Below, in pieces: positions 7,218 through 16,355 of a stretch of DNA of 64,000 bases. The DNA lies in NCBI GenBank assembly GCA_963840565.1, contig CAWIZH010000006.1, positions 1 to 64,000 on the forward strand, written 5' to 3'. Numbering within the stretch: the first letter of the stretch is position 1; each line of letters starts with the position of its first letter. This DNA comes from VRUE01 sp963840565. Its GTDB lineage: Bacteria; Actinomycetota; Thermoleophilia; Solirubrobacterales; 70-9. The notes under the pieces are model-generated. The model was not told the origin of the DNA. It did no database searches and worked only from the letters and a program-made list of their open reading frames with translations. Both the position numbers and the translations under genes were made by a program.

Positions 7218-8287
7218 AGGTCGGCATCGTCGGGCTGCCCAACGCAGGCAAGTCGACCCTCTTCAACGCGCTGACCAAAGGTGGGGCGCAGACCGGCGAT
7301 TATCCGTTCACGACGATCGAGCCCAACGTGGCGATCGCCTCGGTGACCGACGAGCGGCTCGAGGCGATTGCCAAGACCGTGCGCAGCTCGAAGCTGGAAC
7401 CGGCGACGATCGCCTTCCACGACATCGCCGGCCTGGTCAAGGGCGCCTCGGAAGGGGAGGGGCTGGGCAACCAGTTCCTCGCCTCGATCCGCGAGACCGA
7501 CGCGATCTGCCACGTCGTCCGCTGCCATGCCGACTCCGGCGTGCCGCACCCCGACGGCCGCGTCGACCCGCTCGCCGACATCGAGACGATCGAGACCGAG
7601 CTGATGCTCTCCGACTACGAGCAGGCCGAGCGCCGCCTGCACCGGGTCGGCAAGGGGGCGAAGACGGGAGACGCCGAGGCGATCGCCGAGCGCGACTGGC
7701 TCGAGAAGGTCGTCGCGGCGCTGGCCGAAGGCAAGCCGGCCCGCTCGATCCCGGTTCCCGACGCGGCCGCCGACGGCCCGCGCAACCTGCAGGCGCTGAC
7801 CTCGAAGCCGATCCTCTACGTCGCCAACGTCGACGAGGGCGACGCCGAGGCGCCCGAGCCCGTCGCCGCCCACGCTGAGGCGGTCGGTGCCGGCGTGGTC
7901 GCGGTCAGCGCCCGGATCGAGGGCGAGCTGGCCGAGCTCGACCCGGCCGAAGCCGAGGAGATGCGCGAGTCCTACGGGGTTGGCGGCTCGGGCCTGGCCC
8001 GGCTCGTCCGCGGCGCCTACGACCTGCTCGACCTGATCACCTTCTTCACCGCCGGCGAGGACAAGGAGGCGGTCGCCCGCCCGCTGGCCCGCGGCTCAAG
8101 CGCCTGGGAGGCGGCGGGGACGATCCACACCGAGATCCAGGACGCCTTCGTCAAGGCCGAGGCGATCGGTTGGGAGGAGCTGGTCGAGTGCGGCGGCTAC
8201 GCGCCGGCCCGCGACAAGGGCCTGCTCCGGGTCGAGGGCCGCGACTACGTCGTCCGCGACGGCGACGTCATAACCATCAAGGTTTAG
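7214..8287 (+). CDS. ychF: Ribosome-binding ATPase YchF (Obg family)
   Basis: A 357-residue Obg-family P-loop protein; YchF binds ribosomes and prefers ATP. Seen: G1 GLPNAGKSTLFNALT at residues 6-20, switch-region DYPFTTIEPNVAI, G3 DIAGLVKGASEGEGLGNQFL near 72-91, and a C-terminal TGS domain (LITFFTAGEDKE to DYVVRDGDVITIKV). Length is normal for the family. The ATG overlaps the PAP2 stop, so the two are translationally coupled, although they share no known pathway. Confidence 0.95.
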   Translation: MKVGIVGLPNAGKSTLFNALTKGGAQTGDYPFTTIEPNVAIASVTDERLEAIAKTVRSSKLEPATIAFHDIAGLVKGASEGEGLGNQFLASIRETDAICHVVRCHADSGVPHPDGRVDPLADIETIETELMLSDYEQAERRLHRVGKGAKTGDAEAIAERDWLEKVVAALAEGKPARSIPVPDAAADGPRNLQALTSKPILYVANVDEGDAEAPEPVAAHAEAVGAGVVAVSARIEGELAELDPAEAEEMRESYGVGGSGLARLVRGAYDLLDLITFFTAGEDKEAVARPLARGSSAWEAAGTIHTEIQDAFVKAEAIGWEELVECGGYAPARDKGLLRVEGRDYVVRDGDVITIKV

Positions 8288-8321
8288 CTCTCGCTGAGTC
8301 TTCGGGCTCTAGGGTTGCCGC

Positions 8322-9311
8322 ATGGACGAAGGGGCGCGCTTCCCGAAGGTGGCCGCGAAGGCGGGCCACTACGAGAGCTTCTACATAAAGGCCTGCCGGC
8401 CGGGTGGCGGGCAGGGGATCTGGATCCGGCACACGGTGCACAAGCGCCCCGGCGCTGACCCCAACGCCTCGATCTGGTTCGTCCTCTTCGACCGCGATGC
8501 CGAGGCGCCGCGGGCAACCAAGCTGACCGTGCCGGCCGCGCAGCTATCGGTGCCGGCGGGTTCGTGGATCAAGGTCGACCGGGCCGAGATCGGGCCCGGC
8601 GCGGCGAGCGGATCGATCGAGACCGAGGCGCTGAGCGCCAGTTGGGACCTGACCTTCTCCGGCGACGCCGCGCCCTGCAAGTACCTGCCGGCCGACTGGC
8701 TCTACGAGGCGCCGGTTCCCAAAACCAAGTTCGTCGCCCCCTACCCGGACGCGACCTTCAGCGGTCGCCTGCAGATCAACGGCGAAGAGATCGCGCTCGA
8801 TGCCTGGCCGGGGATGATCGGCCACAACTGGGGCAGTGAGCACGCCGAGCGCTGGGTCTGGCTGGAGGGAACCGGTTTCGACGATGCTGCCGGCACCTAC
8901 TTCGACGCCGGCGCCGCCCGGGTCAAGATCGGTCGCCGGACGACGCCCTGGCTGCCCTCGGGGATGCTCGTCCTCGACGGCGAGGCCCACCGCCTCGGCG
9001 GCCTGGGCCGGATTCGCTCGGCCTCGATCGCGCCCGAGCCCACCGCCTGCGAGTTCACCCTGCCGGGCAAGGACATCGTCGTCCGCGGCCGCGTCTCGGC
9101 GCCGCAGAAGGACTTCGTCGGCTGGGTCTACGCCGATCCCAAGGGACCCGAGCACCACACGCTCAACTGCTCGGTCTCCGACCTCGAGCTGACGGTCGAA
9201 CGGCCCGCGCTTCCGCCCCGGCAACTCACGCTCGCCGCGGGAGCCGCCTACGAGTTCGGCATGCGCGAGACCGACCACGGCGTCGCGATCCAGCCTTACC
9301 CGGACGGCTGA
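8322..9311 (+). CDS. Lipocalin-like protein resembling AttH/CrtC or tocopherol-cyclase families
   Basis: A 329-residue soluble protein without signal peptide. The pattern of beta strands and motifs such as HYESFYIKA, GIWIRHTVHK, the central GMIGHNWGSEHAERWVWLEG, and a late GWVYADPKGPEHHTLNCSV suggests the tandem-lipocalin fold of AttH/CrtC (carotenoid 1,2-hydratase-like) or tocopherol-cyclase-like proteins. The central GHNWG segment is the best clue. A role in lipid or isoprenoid handling is inferred; substrate unknown. The ATG is 34 bases after ychF. Confidence 0.5.
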   Translation: MDEGARFPKVAAKAGHYESFYIKACRPGGGQGIWIRHTVHKRPGADPNASIWFVLFDRDAEAPRATKLTVPAAQLSVPAGSWIKVDRAEIGPGAASGSIETEALSASWDLTFSGDAAPCKYLPADWLYEAPVPKTKFVAPYPDATFSGRLQINGEEIALDAWPGMIGHNWGSEHAERWVWLEGTGFDDAAGTYFDAGAARVKIGRRTTPWLPSGMLVLDGEAHRLGGLGRIRSASIAPEPTACEFTLPGKDIVVRGRVSAPQKDFVGWVYADPKGPEHHTLNCSVSDLELTVERPALPPRQLTLAAGAAYEFGMRETDHGVAIQPYPDG

Positions 9312-9312
9312 C

Positions 9313-10275
9313 TTGGGCTGGTTGAGCCGCGCCGGTGCGCGGCGCTACTGGCTGATCTGGGTCGCGGTCATCCCGATCGTGATCTGGGCCGTCATTCGCC
9401 TGCTCGGCCTCGAGGGCGGCTATCCGCTCGTCGCGATGATGGCCTTCACTCCCTACGTGGCGATCGCGGCGCTGCTCGTCGCCGGAGTGGCGGTGGCACT
9501 GCGCAACTGGGCCGCCGCGACCGTTGCCGCCGTGGTCATGTTCTGCCTGGCGAGTGTGGTCCTGCCGCGGACGATCGGCAGCAGCACGGCGCAGGCCGCG
9601 GGGCACGAGACGCTGACCGTGCTCTCGACCAACATCCACCACGGCACCGCCGATCCGGACGCGGTCGTCGCCCTGGTCGATCGCTACCGCCCCGACCTGC
9701 TCAGCGTGCAGGAGCTGACGCCCCGCTTCGCGGCCGAGCTGAAGCGGGCCGGGATCGGCAGGCGGCTGCCGCAATCGATGCTCCTGGTCCACCGCAGCGC
9801 CAGCGGCGCCGGCCTCTACTCGCGCCTGCCGCTGACCCCGCTGCCCCACCAGACGCGCTTCTTCTTCCGTATGCCGCGGGCGGCTCTGACCATGCCCGAC
9901 GGCCGGCGAGTGCGCGTGGTCGGCGTTCATCCCTACCCGCCGCTGAGCAAGAACGTCGGCCGCTGGCAGGCGGCGCTGGAGAGCCTGCCCAGCGCCGGTG
10001 AGGGCACGCCCTGGGTGCTCGCCGGCGACTTCAACGGGACCTTGGACCAGGCGGAGTTTCGCAATGTCGTCGATCGTGGCTACGCCGACGCCGGCGACGT
10101 CACCGGCAAGGGCCTCGAGCCGACCTTCCCGACCATGGGCCACCGGCTGCTGCCGCCGTCAATCACGATCGACCACGTGCTCGCCGACCGTCGCCTTGGC
10201 ATCGCCGAATACGGCGTCGACGACCTGCCCGGCAGCGATCACCGCGCGATCCACGCGCAGCTGGTCCTGCCCTAG
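9313..10275 (+). CDS. Membrane-anchored endonuclease/exonuclease/phosphatase family protein
   Basis: A 320-residue protein with TTG start one base after the previous stop. The first ~95 residues hold three hydrophobic helices (for example LIWVAVIPIVIWAVI). An EEP-fold catalytic domain follows with all family motifs in order: STNIHHG, QELTPRF, VVGVHPYPP, LAGDFNGTLDQ, IDHVLADRRL and GSDHRAI. EEP proteins cleave phosphodiesters in nucleic acids, lipids or inositol phosphates; the membrane anchor and likely external catalytic domain suggest a non-housekeeping substrate. It overlaps the convergent SpoIID gene by four bases. Confidence 0.85.
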   Translation: MGWLSRAGARRYWLIWVAVIPIVIWAVIRLLGLEGGYPLVAMMAFTPYVAIAALLVAGVAVALRNWAAATVAAVVMFCLASVVLPRTIGSSTAQAAGHETLTVLSTNIHHGTADPDAVVALVDRYRPDLLSVQELTPRFAAELKRAGIGRRLPQSMLLVHRSASGAGLYSRLPLTPLPHQTRFFFRMPRAALTMPDGRRVRVVGVHPYPPLSKNVGRWQAALESLPSAGEGTPWVLAGDFNGTLDQAEFRNVVDRGYADAGDVTGKGLEPTFPTMGHRLLPPSITIDHVLADRRLGIAEYGVDDLPGSDHRAIHAQLVLP

Positions 10276-11483
10276 CCCGTTCCGGCTCCCCCGACGGGGC
10301 CGCTCGGTGCCGTTTCTTTGGCGCCTTCGCCCGTTTCCCCGCCGCCGGCCGCTTTGCCGTTGACGACCTTGACGAAGCTCATCCAGTCGCTGTAGGTGCC
10401 GAGCGCGGTCTCGAGCTGGTCGCCGCGGGCTTTGGTCACGCCGCCGCTGCCGTAGAGCTTCGCCCAGATGATCCTGGGGGAGACGCCGCGCTGGGTGACG
10501 ACGACCTTCTTCAGGGCGCCGTCGAGGTAGCTGCCGAGCTTGGCGCTGATTTCGGGGCCGGAGAATTTGAGCGTCCAGTCGTGCAGCGGGCAGTAGTAGT
10601 CGTAGGGGTCGGGGACGCCGACGAGGTAGGGGATCGAGGGGCCGAAGAAGACGTTCTGGACGCTCTCGGTGTGGCCGCCCGAGCAGGCCGAGAAATAGGT
10701 CTCGGCGATGTTGCCGCCGTACATCAGGACCTGGCCCCTGGTCGCGTCGGCGGCGGCGTTGGTCGAGGCCGCCTCGCTGTCGAGGCCCTCGTAGACCTGG
10801 CTGCGGGTGTCGTTGTAGAGGCCGAAGCCGTTGCCGCCGACGTTGACGCTGAGGGCGAAGGAGCGCGCCGCCACCGCTTGCGCTTCCAACGCTGCCGCCG
10901 GCCATGAGGACGGCGACTCGTTGGGGATCACTCCCTTCACGTACTGGTCGACCGGCAGCGCGTTGATCACGTTGAGGGCGCCGGCGTCGCTGTCGGTCGG
11001 CACCACCTCGAGCGCGCCGCGGTAGTCGCCGATCCCGGCGATCGCGACGCGGCCGTGGCCGGCGGCGCGCAGCTTGCGACCGCAGTCGGCCATCGCCGCC
11101 CCGGCGGAGCTGCGCAGCTTGACGCTGGAGCCGCTGCGGTGCGCCTCGTAGGTGCGGCTCGGGTCGAGCGCCTGGCCGCAGGCGCTGGTGGCGCCGCTGA
11201 AGCCGACATCGCCGCCCGAGATGTCGAGCAGGACGCGGACGATCCGCACCCCGTCGACCTGCCCGATCGTCGTCCCTGAGTAGTAGTGGCCGAGGATGAA
11301 GCGGTAGTCCTTGCCGTGCTTGGCGTAGCCGTAGGCGCCGTACTGGCTCAGGCCGACTCCGTGGCCGAAGCCGTGCCCCTTGACCAACCAGGAGACGCCG
11401 GCGCTGGCCGTTGGCGCCAGGGCGAGGGCGGCCAGGACGGTGGCAACGAAGACTCGAAGGGCTGTGCGCCGGGTAGCAGGCAT
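10272..11483 (-). CDS. SpoIID/LytB domain secreted protein
   Basis: A secreted cell-wall protein, about 403 residues from the ATG at 11483 (a TTG at 11495 is an alternative). A signal peptide (TALRVFVATVLAALALAP) is followed by the family motif GHGFGHGVGLSQYGAYG near residue 40. The SpoIID core follows: INALPVDQYVKGVIPNESPS, AALEAQAVAARSFAL, and a YFSACSGGHTESV motif. SpoIID proteins are lytic transglycosylases or amidase enhancers acting on peptidoglycan. The tail is Gly/Thr-rich and low complexity. Having the GHG motif at the N-terminus is, from memory, the usual actinobacterial arrangement. Confidence 0.88.
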   Translation of the reverse strand: MPATRRTALRVFVATVLAALALAPTASAGVSWLVKGHGFGHGVGLSQYGAYGYAKHGKDYRFILGHYYSGTTIGQVDGVRIVRVLLDISGGDVGFSGATSACGQALDPSRTYEAHRSGSSVKLRSSAGAAMADCGRKLRAAGHGRVAIAGIGDYRGALEVVPTDSDAGALNVINALPVDQYVKGVIPNESPSSWPAAALEAQAVAARSFALSVNVGGNGFGLYNDTRSQVYEGLDSEAASTNAAADATRGQVLMYGGNIAETYFSACSGGHTESVQNVFFGPSIPYLVGVPDPYDYYCPLHDWTLKFSGPEISAKLGSYLDGALKKVVVTQRGVSPRIIWAKLYGSGGVTKARGDQLETALGTYSDWMSFVKVVNGKAAGGGETGEGAKETAPSGPVGGAGTG

Positions 11484-11563
11484 CTCTCGGAACAACAGAT
11501 TCGCCTTGCGCGAGTCGCGGCCTGCTCTAGGCTGAAATCAAGCGACCAAAGGAGTTCGAAGGC

Positions 11564-13006
11564 ATGGCCACGCAGACGGTGAAGGCAGTCGATCACAAGC
11601 TCCTCGCAGCGGGCGAGTGGATCGAGACCGGCGAGTGGGGGGAGGTGAAGAGCCCCTACGACGGCGCCGTCATCGGCCGCGTGGCCGAAGGCGACGCCGC
11701 CCTGGTCGATCGCGCCGCCAAGGCCGCCCAGGAGGCCTTCGAGACGGCCGATTTTCCCCAGCACGAGCGCGCCGCGGTGCTCGACCGCGCCGCCCACCTG
11801 GTCGGCGAGCGGACCGAGGAGCTGGCGCTGACGATCGCCGCCGAGGCCGGCAAGCCGCTGAAGACCGCCACGGTCGAGGCCGAACGTTGCGTCGACACCC
11901 TGACCTTCTCCGCCACCGAGGCGCGCAAGCTGACCGGGGGCACGGTGCCGATGGAGGCCTCGCCGGCTGGCGCCGGCAAGCTCGGCGTGATGCTGCGGGT
12001 GCCCTATGGCGTCGTCGGCGCGATCAGCCCCTTCAACTTCCCACTCAACCTGGTCGCCCACAAGCTCGGGCCGGCGATCGCCGCCGGCAACGCGATCGTG
12101 CTCAAGCCCGCCGGGCAGACGCCGATCTCGGCGCTGAAGCTGGCGCGGATCCTCGGCGAGGCCGGGTTGCCCGAGGCCTGGCTCAGCGTCATCCCCGGGC
12201 CCGGTTCGGAGGTCGGCAACGCGATCGTCGAGCACGAGCTGACCCGGGCGCTCTCTTTCACCGGCTCGGCTGAGGTCGGCTGGGGGATCCGCAGCCGCGT
12301 CCCCCACAAGAAGGTCAACCTCGAGCTCGGTTCCAACGCGCCGCTGATCGTCAACGCCGACGGCGACTGGGAGACGGCGGCCGACAAGGCCCAGATCCAC
12401 GCCTTCTCCCACGCTGGGCAGAGCTGCATCTCGATCCAGCGGATGCTGATCCACGAGGAGATCGCCGACGCCTTCACCGAGCGCCTGGTCGCCAAGGTCG
12501 AGAAGCTGACCGTCGGCGACCCGCTCGACCCCGAGACCGACGTCGGACCGCTGATCACAGGCGGCGATCGCGACCGGGTCAAGCAGTGGATCGACGAGGC
12601 GGTCGGCGCTGGTGCCGAGCTGCTGACCGGCGGCGAGCTGGTCGACGAGGGCCGCTGCCTGGCGCCGACCCTGCTCGGCTCGCCGCCCCGCGACGCCAAG
12701 GTCTGGTGCGAGGAGATCTTTGGCCCGGTGGCGACGATCGACCGCTTCGCTGACTTCGGCGCGGCGCTCCAGTCGGCCAACGACTCCAAGTTCGGCCTGC
12801 AGGCCGGCGTCTTCACCAGCGATATCGGCCGTGGCTTGGAGGCCGCTCGCACGCTTGAGTTCGGCGGTGTCCTGATCAACGAGGTGCCGACCTTCCGCGC
12901 CGACCAGATGCCCTACGGCGGCGTCAAGGACTCCGGCAACACGCGGGAGGGTCCCGCCTTCGCCGTCCAGGAGCTGACCGAGGAGCGCTTCGTAACGCTC
13001 CAGTAG
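11564..13006 (+). CDS. Aldehyde dehydrogenase family protein
   Basis: A 480-residue NAD(P)-dependent aldehyde dehydrogenase. Seen: SPFNFPLN (catalytic Asn region) near residue 151, the LKPAGQTPISAL cofactor-lysine segment, FTGSAEVGW, LELGSNAP with the general-base Glu, AGQSCISIQR with the nucleophilic Cys near 289, and EEIFGPV. A good Shine-Dalgarno (AAAGGAG) precedes the ATG. The substrate cannot be fixed; the SCISIQR type occurs in GapN/lactaldehyde/phosphonoacetaldehyde-like dehydrogenases. It could supply the aldehyde-oxidising step after the benzoylformate decarboxylase at 21 kb, but that is speculation. Confidence 0.88.
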   Translation: MATQTVKAVDHKLLAAGEWIETGEWGEVKSPYDGAVIGRVAEGDAALVDRAAKAAQEAFETADFPQHERAAVLDRAAHLVGERTEELALTIAAEAGKPLKTATVEAERCVDTLTFSATEARKLTGGTVPMEASPAGAGKLGVMLRVPYGVVGAISPFNFPLNLVAHKLGPAIAAGNAIVLKPAGQTPISALKLARILGEAGLPEAWLSVIPGPGSEVGNAIVEHELTRALSFTGSAEVGWGIRSRVPHKKVNLELGSNAPLIVNADGDWETAADKAQIHAFSHAGQSCISIQRMLIHEEIADAFTERLVAKVEKLTVGDPLDPETDVGPLITGGDRDRVKQWIDEAVGAGAELLTGGELVDEGRCLAPTLLGSPPRDAKVWCEEIFGPVATIDRFADFGAALQSANDSKFGLQAGVFTSDIGRGLEAARTLEFGGVLINEVPTFRADQMPYGGVKDSGNTREGPAFAVQELTEERFVTLQ

Positions 13007-13073
13007 TTCGAGACGTTCGGTAGTAAAAATTGGGTACTCTCCCCACGTCCAGCGAGCAAAGGGGAGAGACGAG

Positions 13074-14951
13074 ATGAAGCCGCGCGGTGTATTGGCCAGG
13101 GCGAGTGCTGCCCTGGGAGTCCTGGCGATGTTCTTGGCGATGGCGGCCGCGGGCAGCGCGGCGGTATCCGACACCGAAGGGCAGAGCACGGTTGGGCAGC
13201 GGATCGTCCCAGCCGCGCCCGGCGCCTATCGCTTCCTCCAGCTCGGCGAAGGCGAGCCGTACACGGTGCGCGAAGAACTGGCCGCCGCCAATCCCGAACG
13301 CGCTGAAAAACGCACCTCGCTCACCTACTTCGGCCAGCTCTCCGACTTCCAGCTCGCCGACGAGGAGTCTCCCGCCCGGCTCGAGATCATCGACCCGCTC
13401 TCGACGCCGCTCAACCTCCCCTTCGGCGCGGCCTGGCGCCCCTGGGAGGCGCTCGAGCCCCAGATCGACGACTCGATGATCCGCCAGATGGACCAGTTCG
13501 CTGCAGCCAGTCCGGTTGCCAACGGCAACGGATCGCACAGCGCGATGAACTTCACGATCGACACCGGCGACTCCGCCGACAACCAGCAACTTAACGAGAC
13601 CGAATGGGTGCGGACCCTGCTCGAGGGCGGCACGCTGAACCCCAACAGCGGCGTCGACAAGAAAAAATATTCCAACCTGCTCTGCCCGAACCTGCTAGTC
13701 CCGGGCGCCGCCGAGGCGGCCCGCTACACCGGCGTCCAGGACTACAACGACTACCTCGAGGGCACCTTCCCGGAGTTCTACGACCCCAACAGCCCGCAGG
13801 GCCCGCACGCGGCCTGGCCCAAATACCCGGGGCTGATGGACAAGGCGCAGCAGTCCTTCAGCGCGGCCGGCCTGAAAGTTCCCTCCTACGTCGCCTTCGG
13901 CAACCACGACGCGCTGGTGCAGGGAAACGCGGCGGCGAACGCCGCCTTCGAGGCGGTCGCGACCGGATGCCTGAAGCCGATCGGCCCGGTGCCGAACCCC
14001 GAAAACGCGCCGGCGCTGCTGACCTCGCTGCTCAACCCGACGAATCTGCTGACCACCCTGCTGACCAACCCCCAGAACCTGATCATTGTGCCGGGTGACC
14101 CGAAGCGCCAGTCGGTCTCCAAGAAGCAGTTCAAGGACGTCTTCAAGGCCGGCAGCCAGGCCGACGGCCACGGCTTCGATTACATCGAACCGGCCCAGGA
14201 AACCGCCTCGAAAGGCGCCGCCGGCTACTACTCCTGGAGCCCCGATCCCGGGATGCGCTTCATCGCCCTCGACACCGTCGCCGAGGCGGGCACGATCGTC
14301 ACCCCGACCGGTCACTTCACTGCCGACGGCAACATCGACGATCCCCAGTTCAAATGGCTGGAAGGCCAGCTGAAAAGCGCGACCGAAGCCGACGAACTGG
14401 TGGTGATCTTCAGCCACCACGCGCCGGAGAGCCTCACCGCCGACGCCCCTGACGAGCTGGCACCGCCGTGCCTGTTGAACGACGCGCACGGGCATGACAT
14501 CAACCCCGGCTGCGACCTCGATCCGCGCAACTCACAGCCGATCCACCTCGAGGCCGACACGGTCGAACTCCTGCACAAATTCCCCAACGTGATCGCCTGG
14601 GTCGCCGGCCACTCGCACGTCAACGTCGTCGATCCCTTCCCCAACCCGAGCGGGCCGGGCGGCTTCTGGAGCATCCGCGTCGCCGCCGAGGCCGACTGGC
14701 CGCAGCAGAGCCGGCTGCTCCAGGTCTTCGACAACCACGACGGCACCCTCTCGATCTTCGGCACGATCCTCGACCACACCGGTCAGTCGGTGGCGCCGCC
14801 TGCGGGCACCGCGGCAAGCGGCATGGACCTAAACGACCTCGCCTCGGTAGGCAGGACCATGAGCTTCAACGACTTGCAGTCGGGTGCTCCTGAAGGTGAA
14901 GGCGAAGCGAAAGACCGCAACGTCGAGCTGCTGGTCGAAGATCCGCGCTGA
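13074..14951 (+). CDS. Secreted metallophosphoesterase (TIGR03767-like)
   Basis: A 625-residue protein with a signal peptide (ALGVLAMFLAMAAAGSAA). The calcineurin-like metal motifs are spread over a long chain: YFGQLSDFQLADEESP, TIDTGDSADNQQ, VAFGNHDALVQG, IFSHHAPESL, and WVAGHSHVNVVDP. This matches the actinobacterial TIGR03767 metallophosphoesterase family (function unknown, extracellular). A strong Shine-Dalgarno (AAAGGGGAGA) precedes the ATG. The gene ends 8 bases before a bidirectional hairpin shared with fumC. Confidence 0.88.
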   Translation: MKPRGVLARASAALGVLAMFLAMAAAGSAAVSDTEGQSTVGQRIVPAAPGAYRFLQLGEGEPYTVREELAAANPERAEKRTSLTYFGQLSDFQLADEESPARLEIIDPLSTPLNLPFGAAWRPWEALEPQIDDSMIRQMDQFAAASPVANGNGSHSAMNFTIDTGDSADNQQLNETEWVRTLLEGGTLNPNSGVDKKKYSNLLCPNLLVPGAAEAARYTGVQDYNDYLEGTFPEFYDPNSPQGPHAAWPKYPGLMDKAQQSFSAAGLKVPSYVAFGNHDALVQGNAAANAAFEAVATGCLKPIGPVPNPENAPALLTSLLNPTNLLTTLLTNPQNLIIVPGDPKRQSVSKKQFKDVFKAGSQADGHGFDYIEPAQETASKGAAGYYSWSPDPGMRFIALDTVAEAGTIVTPTGHFTADGNIDDPQFKWLEGQLKSATEADELVVIFSHHAPESLTADAPDELAPPCLLNDAHGHDINPGCDLDPRNSQPIHLEADTVELLHKFPNVIAWVAGHSHVNVVDPFPNPSGPGGFWSIRVAAEADWPQQSRLLQVFDNHDGTLSIFGTILDHTGQSVAPPAGTAASGMDLNDLASVGRTMSFNDLQSGAPEGEGEAKDRNVELLVEDPR

Positions 14952-14958
14952 GCTCGAA

Positions 14959-14995
14959 TGGCGCGTTAGTCGCAAATAGTGCGACTAACGCGCCA
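14959..14995. terminator. Bidirectional hairpin between convergent genes
   Basis: Perfect 16-base arms (14959-14974 and 14980-14995) around a 5-base loop fill the 47-base gap between the metallophosphoesterase and fumC stop codons. It lacks a T run but is well placed to end both transcripts. Confidence 0.7.
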
Positions 14996-14998
14996 CCG

Positions 14999-16330
14999 CT
15001 AACCCTCGTGCGGGCGGGCCATGCGGCGGTGGTCGAGTGCCTGCTCGAGCACCGAAGGCTCGACGCCTTGCTCTAGCGCGACCTCGCGCAGGGAGCGGCC
15101 TGACTCGGCTGCGGTCTTGACGATGTCGGCGGCGCGGTCGTAGCCGATGTGGGGGTTGAGCGCGGTCGCCGTGGCGAGGGTCGCCTCGGCGTGGCGAGTC
15201 GTCATCTCCTCGTTGGCCTCGATCCCGGCCACGCACTTCTCATTGAGCAGGCGCGAAGCCGAGGCGAGCAACTTGATCGAGTCGAGCAGGTTGCGGGCGA
15301 TCAGCGGCACCCGCACGTTGAGCTCAAACTGGCCCTGGCTGCCGGCGACGGTGATCGCGGTGTCGTTGCCGATCACCTGGGCGGCGACCTGGATCACCAC
15401 CTCGGGGATCACCGGGTTGACCTTGCCGGGCATGATCGAGGAGCCCTTCTGCAGCTCCGGCAGGCGCAGCTCGGCGAGGCCGGCGCGCGGGCCGGAGCCC
15501 ATCAGCGCCAGGTCGTTGGCGATCTTGTTGAGCGAGACGGCGTAGACCTTGAGCGCGCCCGAGAGCTCAACCAGCGAGTCGCGGTTGCCCTGCGCCTCGA
15601 AGGGATCGAGCGGCTCGGAGATCTCCAGGCCGGTCTCGCCGGCCAGCTTCGCCCGCACCTTGGCGGCGAACTCGGGGTGGGTGTTGAGGCCGGTGCCGGT
15701 GGCGGTGCCGCCGAGCGGGATCTGGCCGACCCGGCGCAGCGTCGCCTCGACCCGCTGCACGCCGAGCCGCACCTGCGCGGCGTAGCCGCCGAACTCCTGG
15801 CCGAGGGTGACCGGGACCGCGTCCATCAGGTGGGTGCGGCCGGCCTTGACCACGTCGGAGAACTGCTCCGCCTTGGCCTCCAGCGCCGAGCCGAGCCCGC
15901 CCATCGCCGGCAGCAGGTCATGCGTGACCTCCGACAGCGCCGCCAAGTGCACGGCGGAGGGGAAGACGTCGTTGGAGGATTGGCCCATGTTGACGTGGTC
16001 GTTGGCGTGGACCCCCTCGCCGGCCAGCTTGGCGATCACCTCGTTGGCGTTCATGTTCGAGGAGGTGCCGGAGCCGGTCTGGAAGACGTCGACCGGGAAC
16101 TGGTCGTCGTGTTCGCCGGCGGCGATCGCGTCGCCCGCGGTGGCGATCCGCTCAGCGAGCTCCTTGTCGAGGCCGCCAAGCTCGCCGTTGACGGAAGCGG
16201 CGGCGCCCTTCAGCCGGCCCAGCCAGCGGACGACGGGAACGGGGACGCGCTCGCCCGAAACCGGAAAGTTGTCGACGGCCTTGGTGGTCTCGCCACCCCA
16301 GAGCTGCTCAGTCAAAGTCGTTGCCTCCAT
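14999..16330 (-). CDS. fumC: Class II fumarate hydratase
   Basis: Fumarase of the TCA cycle (fumarate to L-malate), 443 residues, normal for class II. Seen: TGSGTSSNMNANEVI near 85-100, HVNMGQSSNDVFPSA, AGRTHLMDAVPV, the fumarase/aspartase signature GSSIMPGKVNPVIPEVV near 293-309, and NELNVRVP-like FELNVRVPLIA. The ATG at 16330 lies 25 bases downstream of the stop of the second transcobalamin-like gene. It may be co-transcribed with that operon, although no B12 dependence is known for fumarase. Confidence 0.93.
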   Translation of the reverse strand: MEATTLTEQLWGGETTKAVDNFPVSGERVPVPVVRWLGRLKGAAASVNGELGGLDKELAERIATAGDAIAAGEHDDQFPVDVFQTGSGTSSNMNANEVIAKLAGEGVHANDHVNMGQSSNDVFPSAVHLAALSEVTHDLLPAMGGLGSALEAKAEQFSDVVKAGRTHLMDAVPVTLGQEFGGYAAQVRLGVQRVEATLRRVGQIPLGGTATGTGLNTHPEFAAKVRAKLAGETGLEISEPLDPFEAQGNRDSLVELSGALKVYAVSLNKIANDLALMGSGPRAGLAELRLPELQKGSSIMPGKVNPVIPEVVIQVAAQVIGNDTAITVAGSQGQFELNVRVPLIARNLLDSIKLLASASRLLNEKCVAGIEANEEMTTRHAEATLATATALNPHIGYDRAADIVKTAAESGRSLREVALEQGVEPSVLEQALDHRRMARPHEG

Positions 16331-16355
16331 CGAAGTCGTGGTCTCTTCAGCGTAT

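Noticed and set aside
11348..13189. A 613-codon minus-strand open frame
   Set aside because: It lies opposite the well-supported aldehyde dehydrogenase and is an artefact of high GC codon bias.
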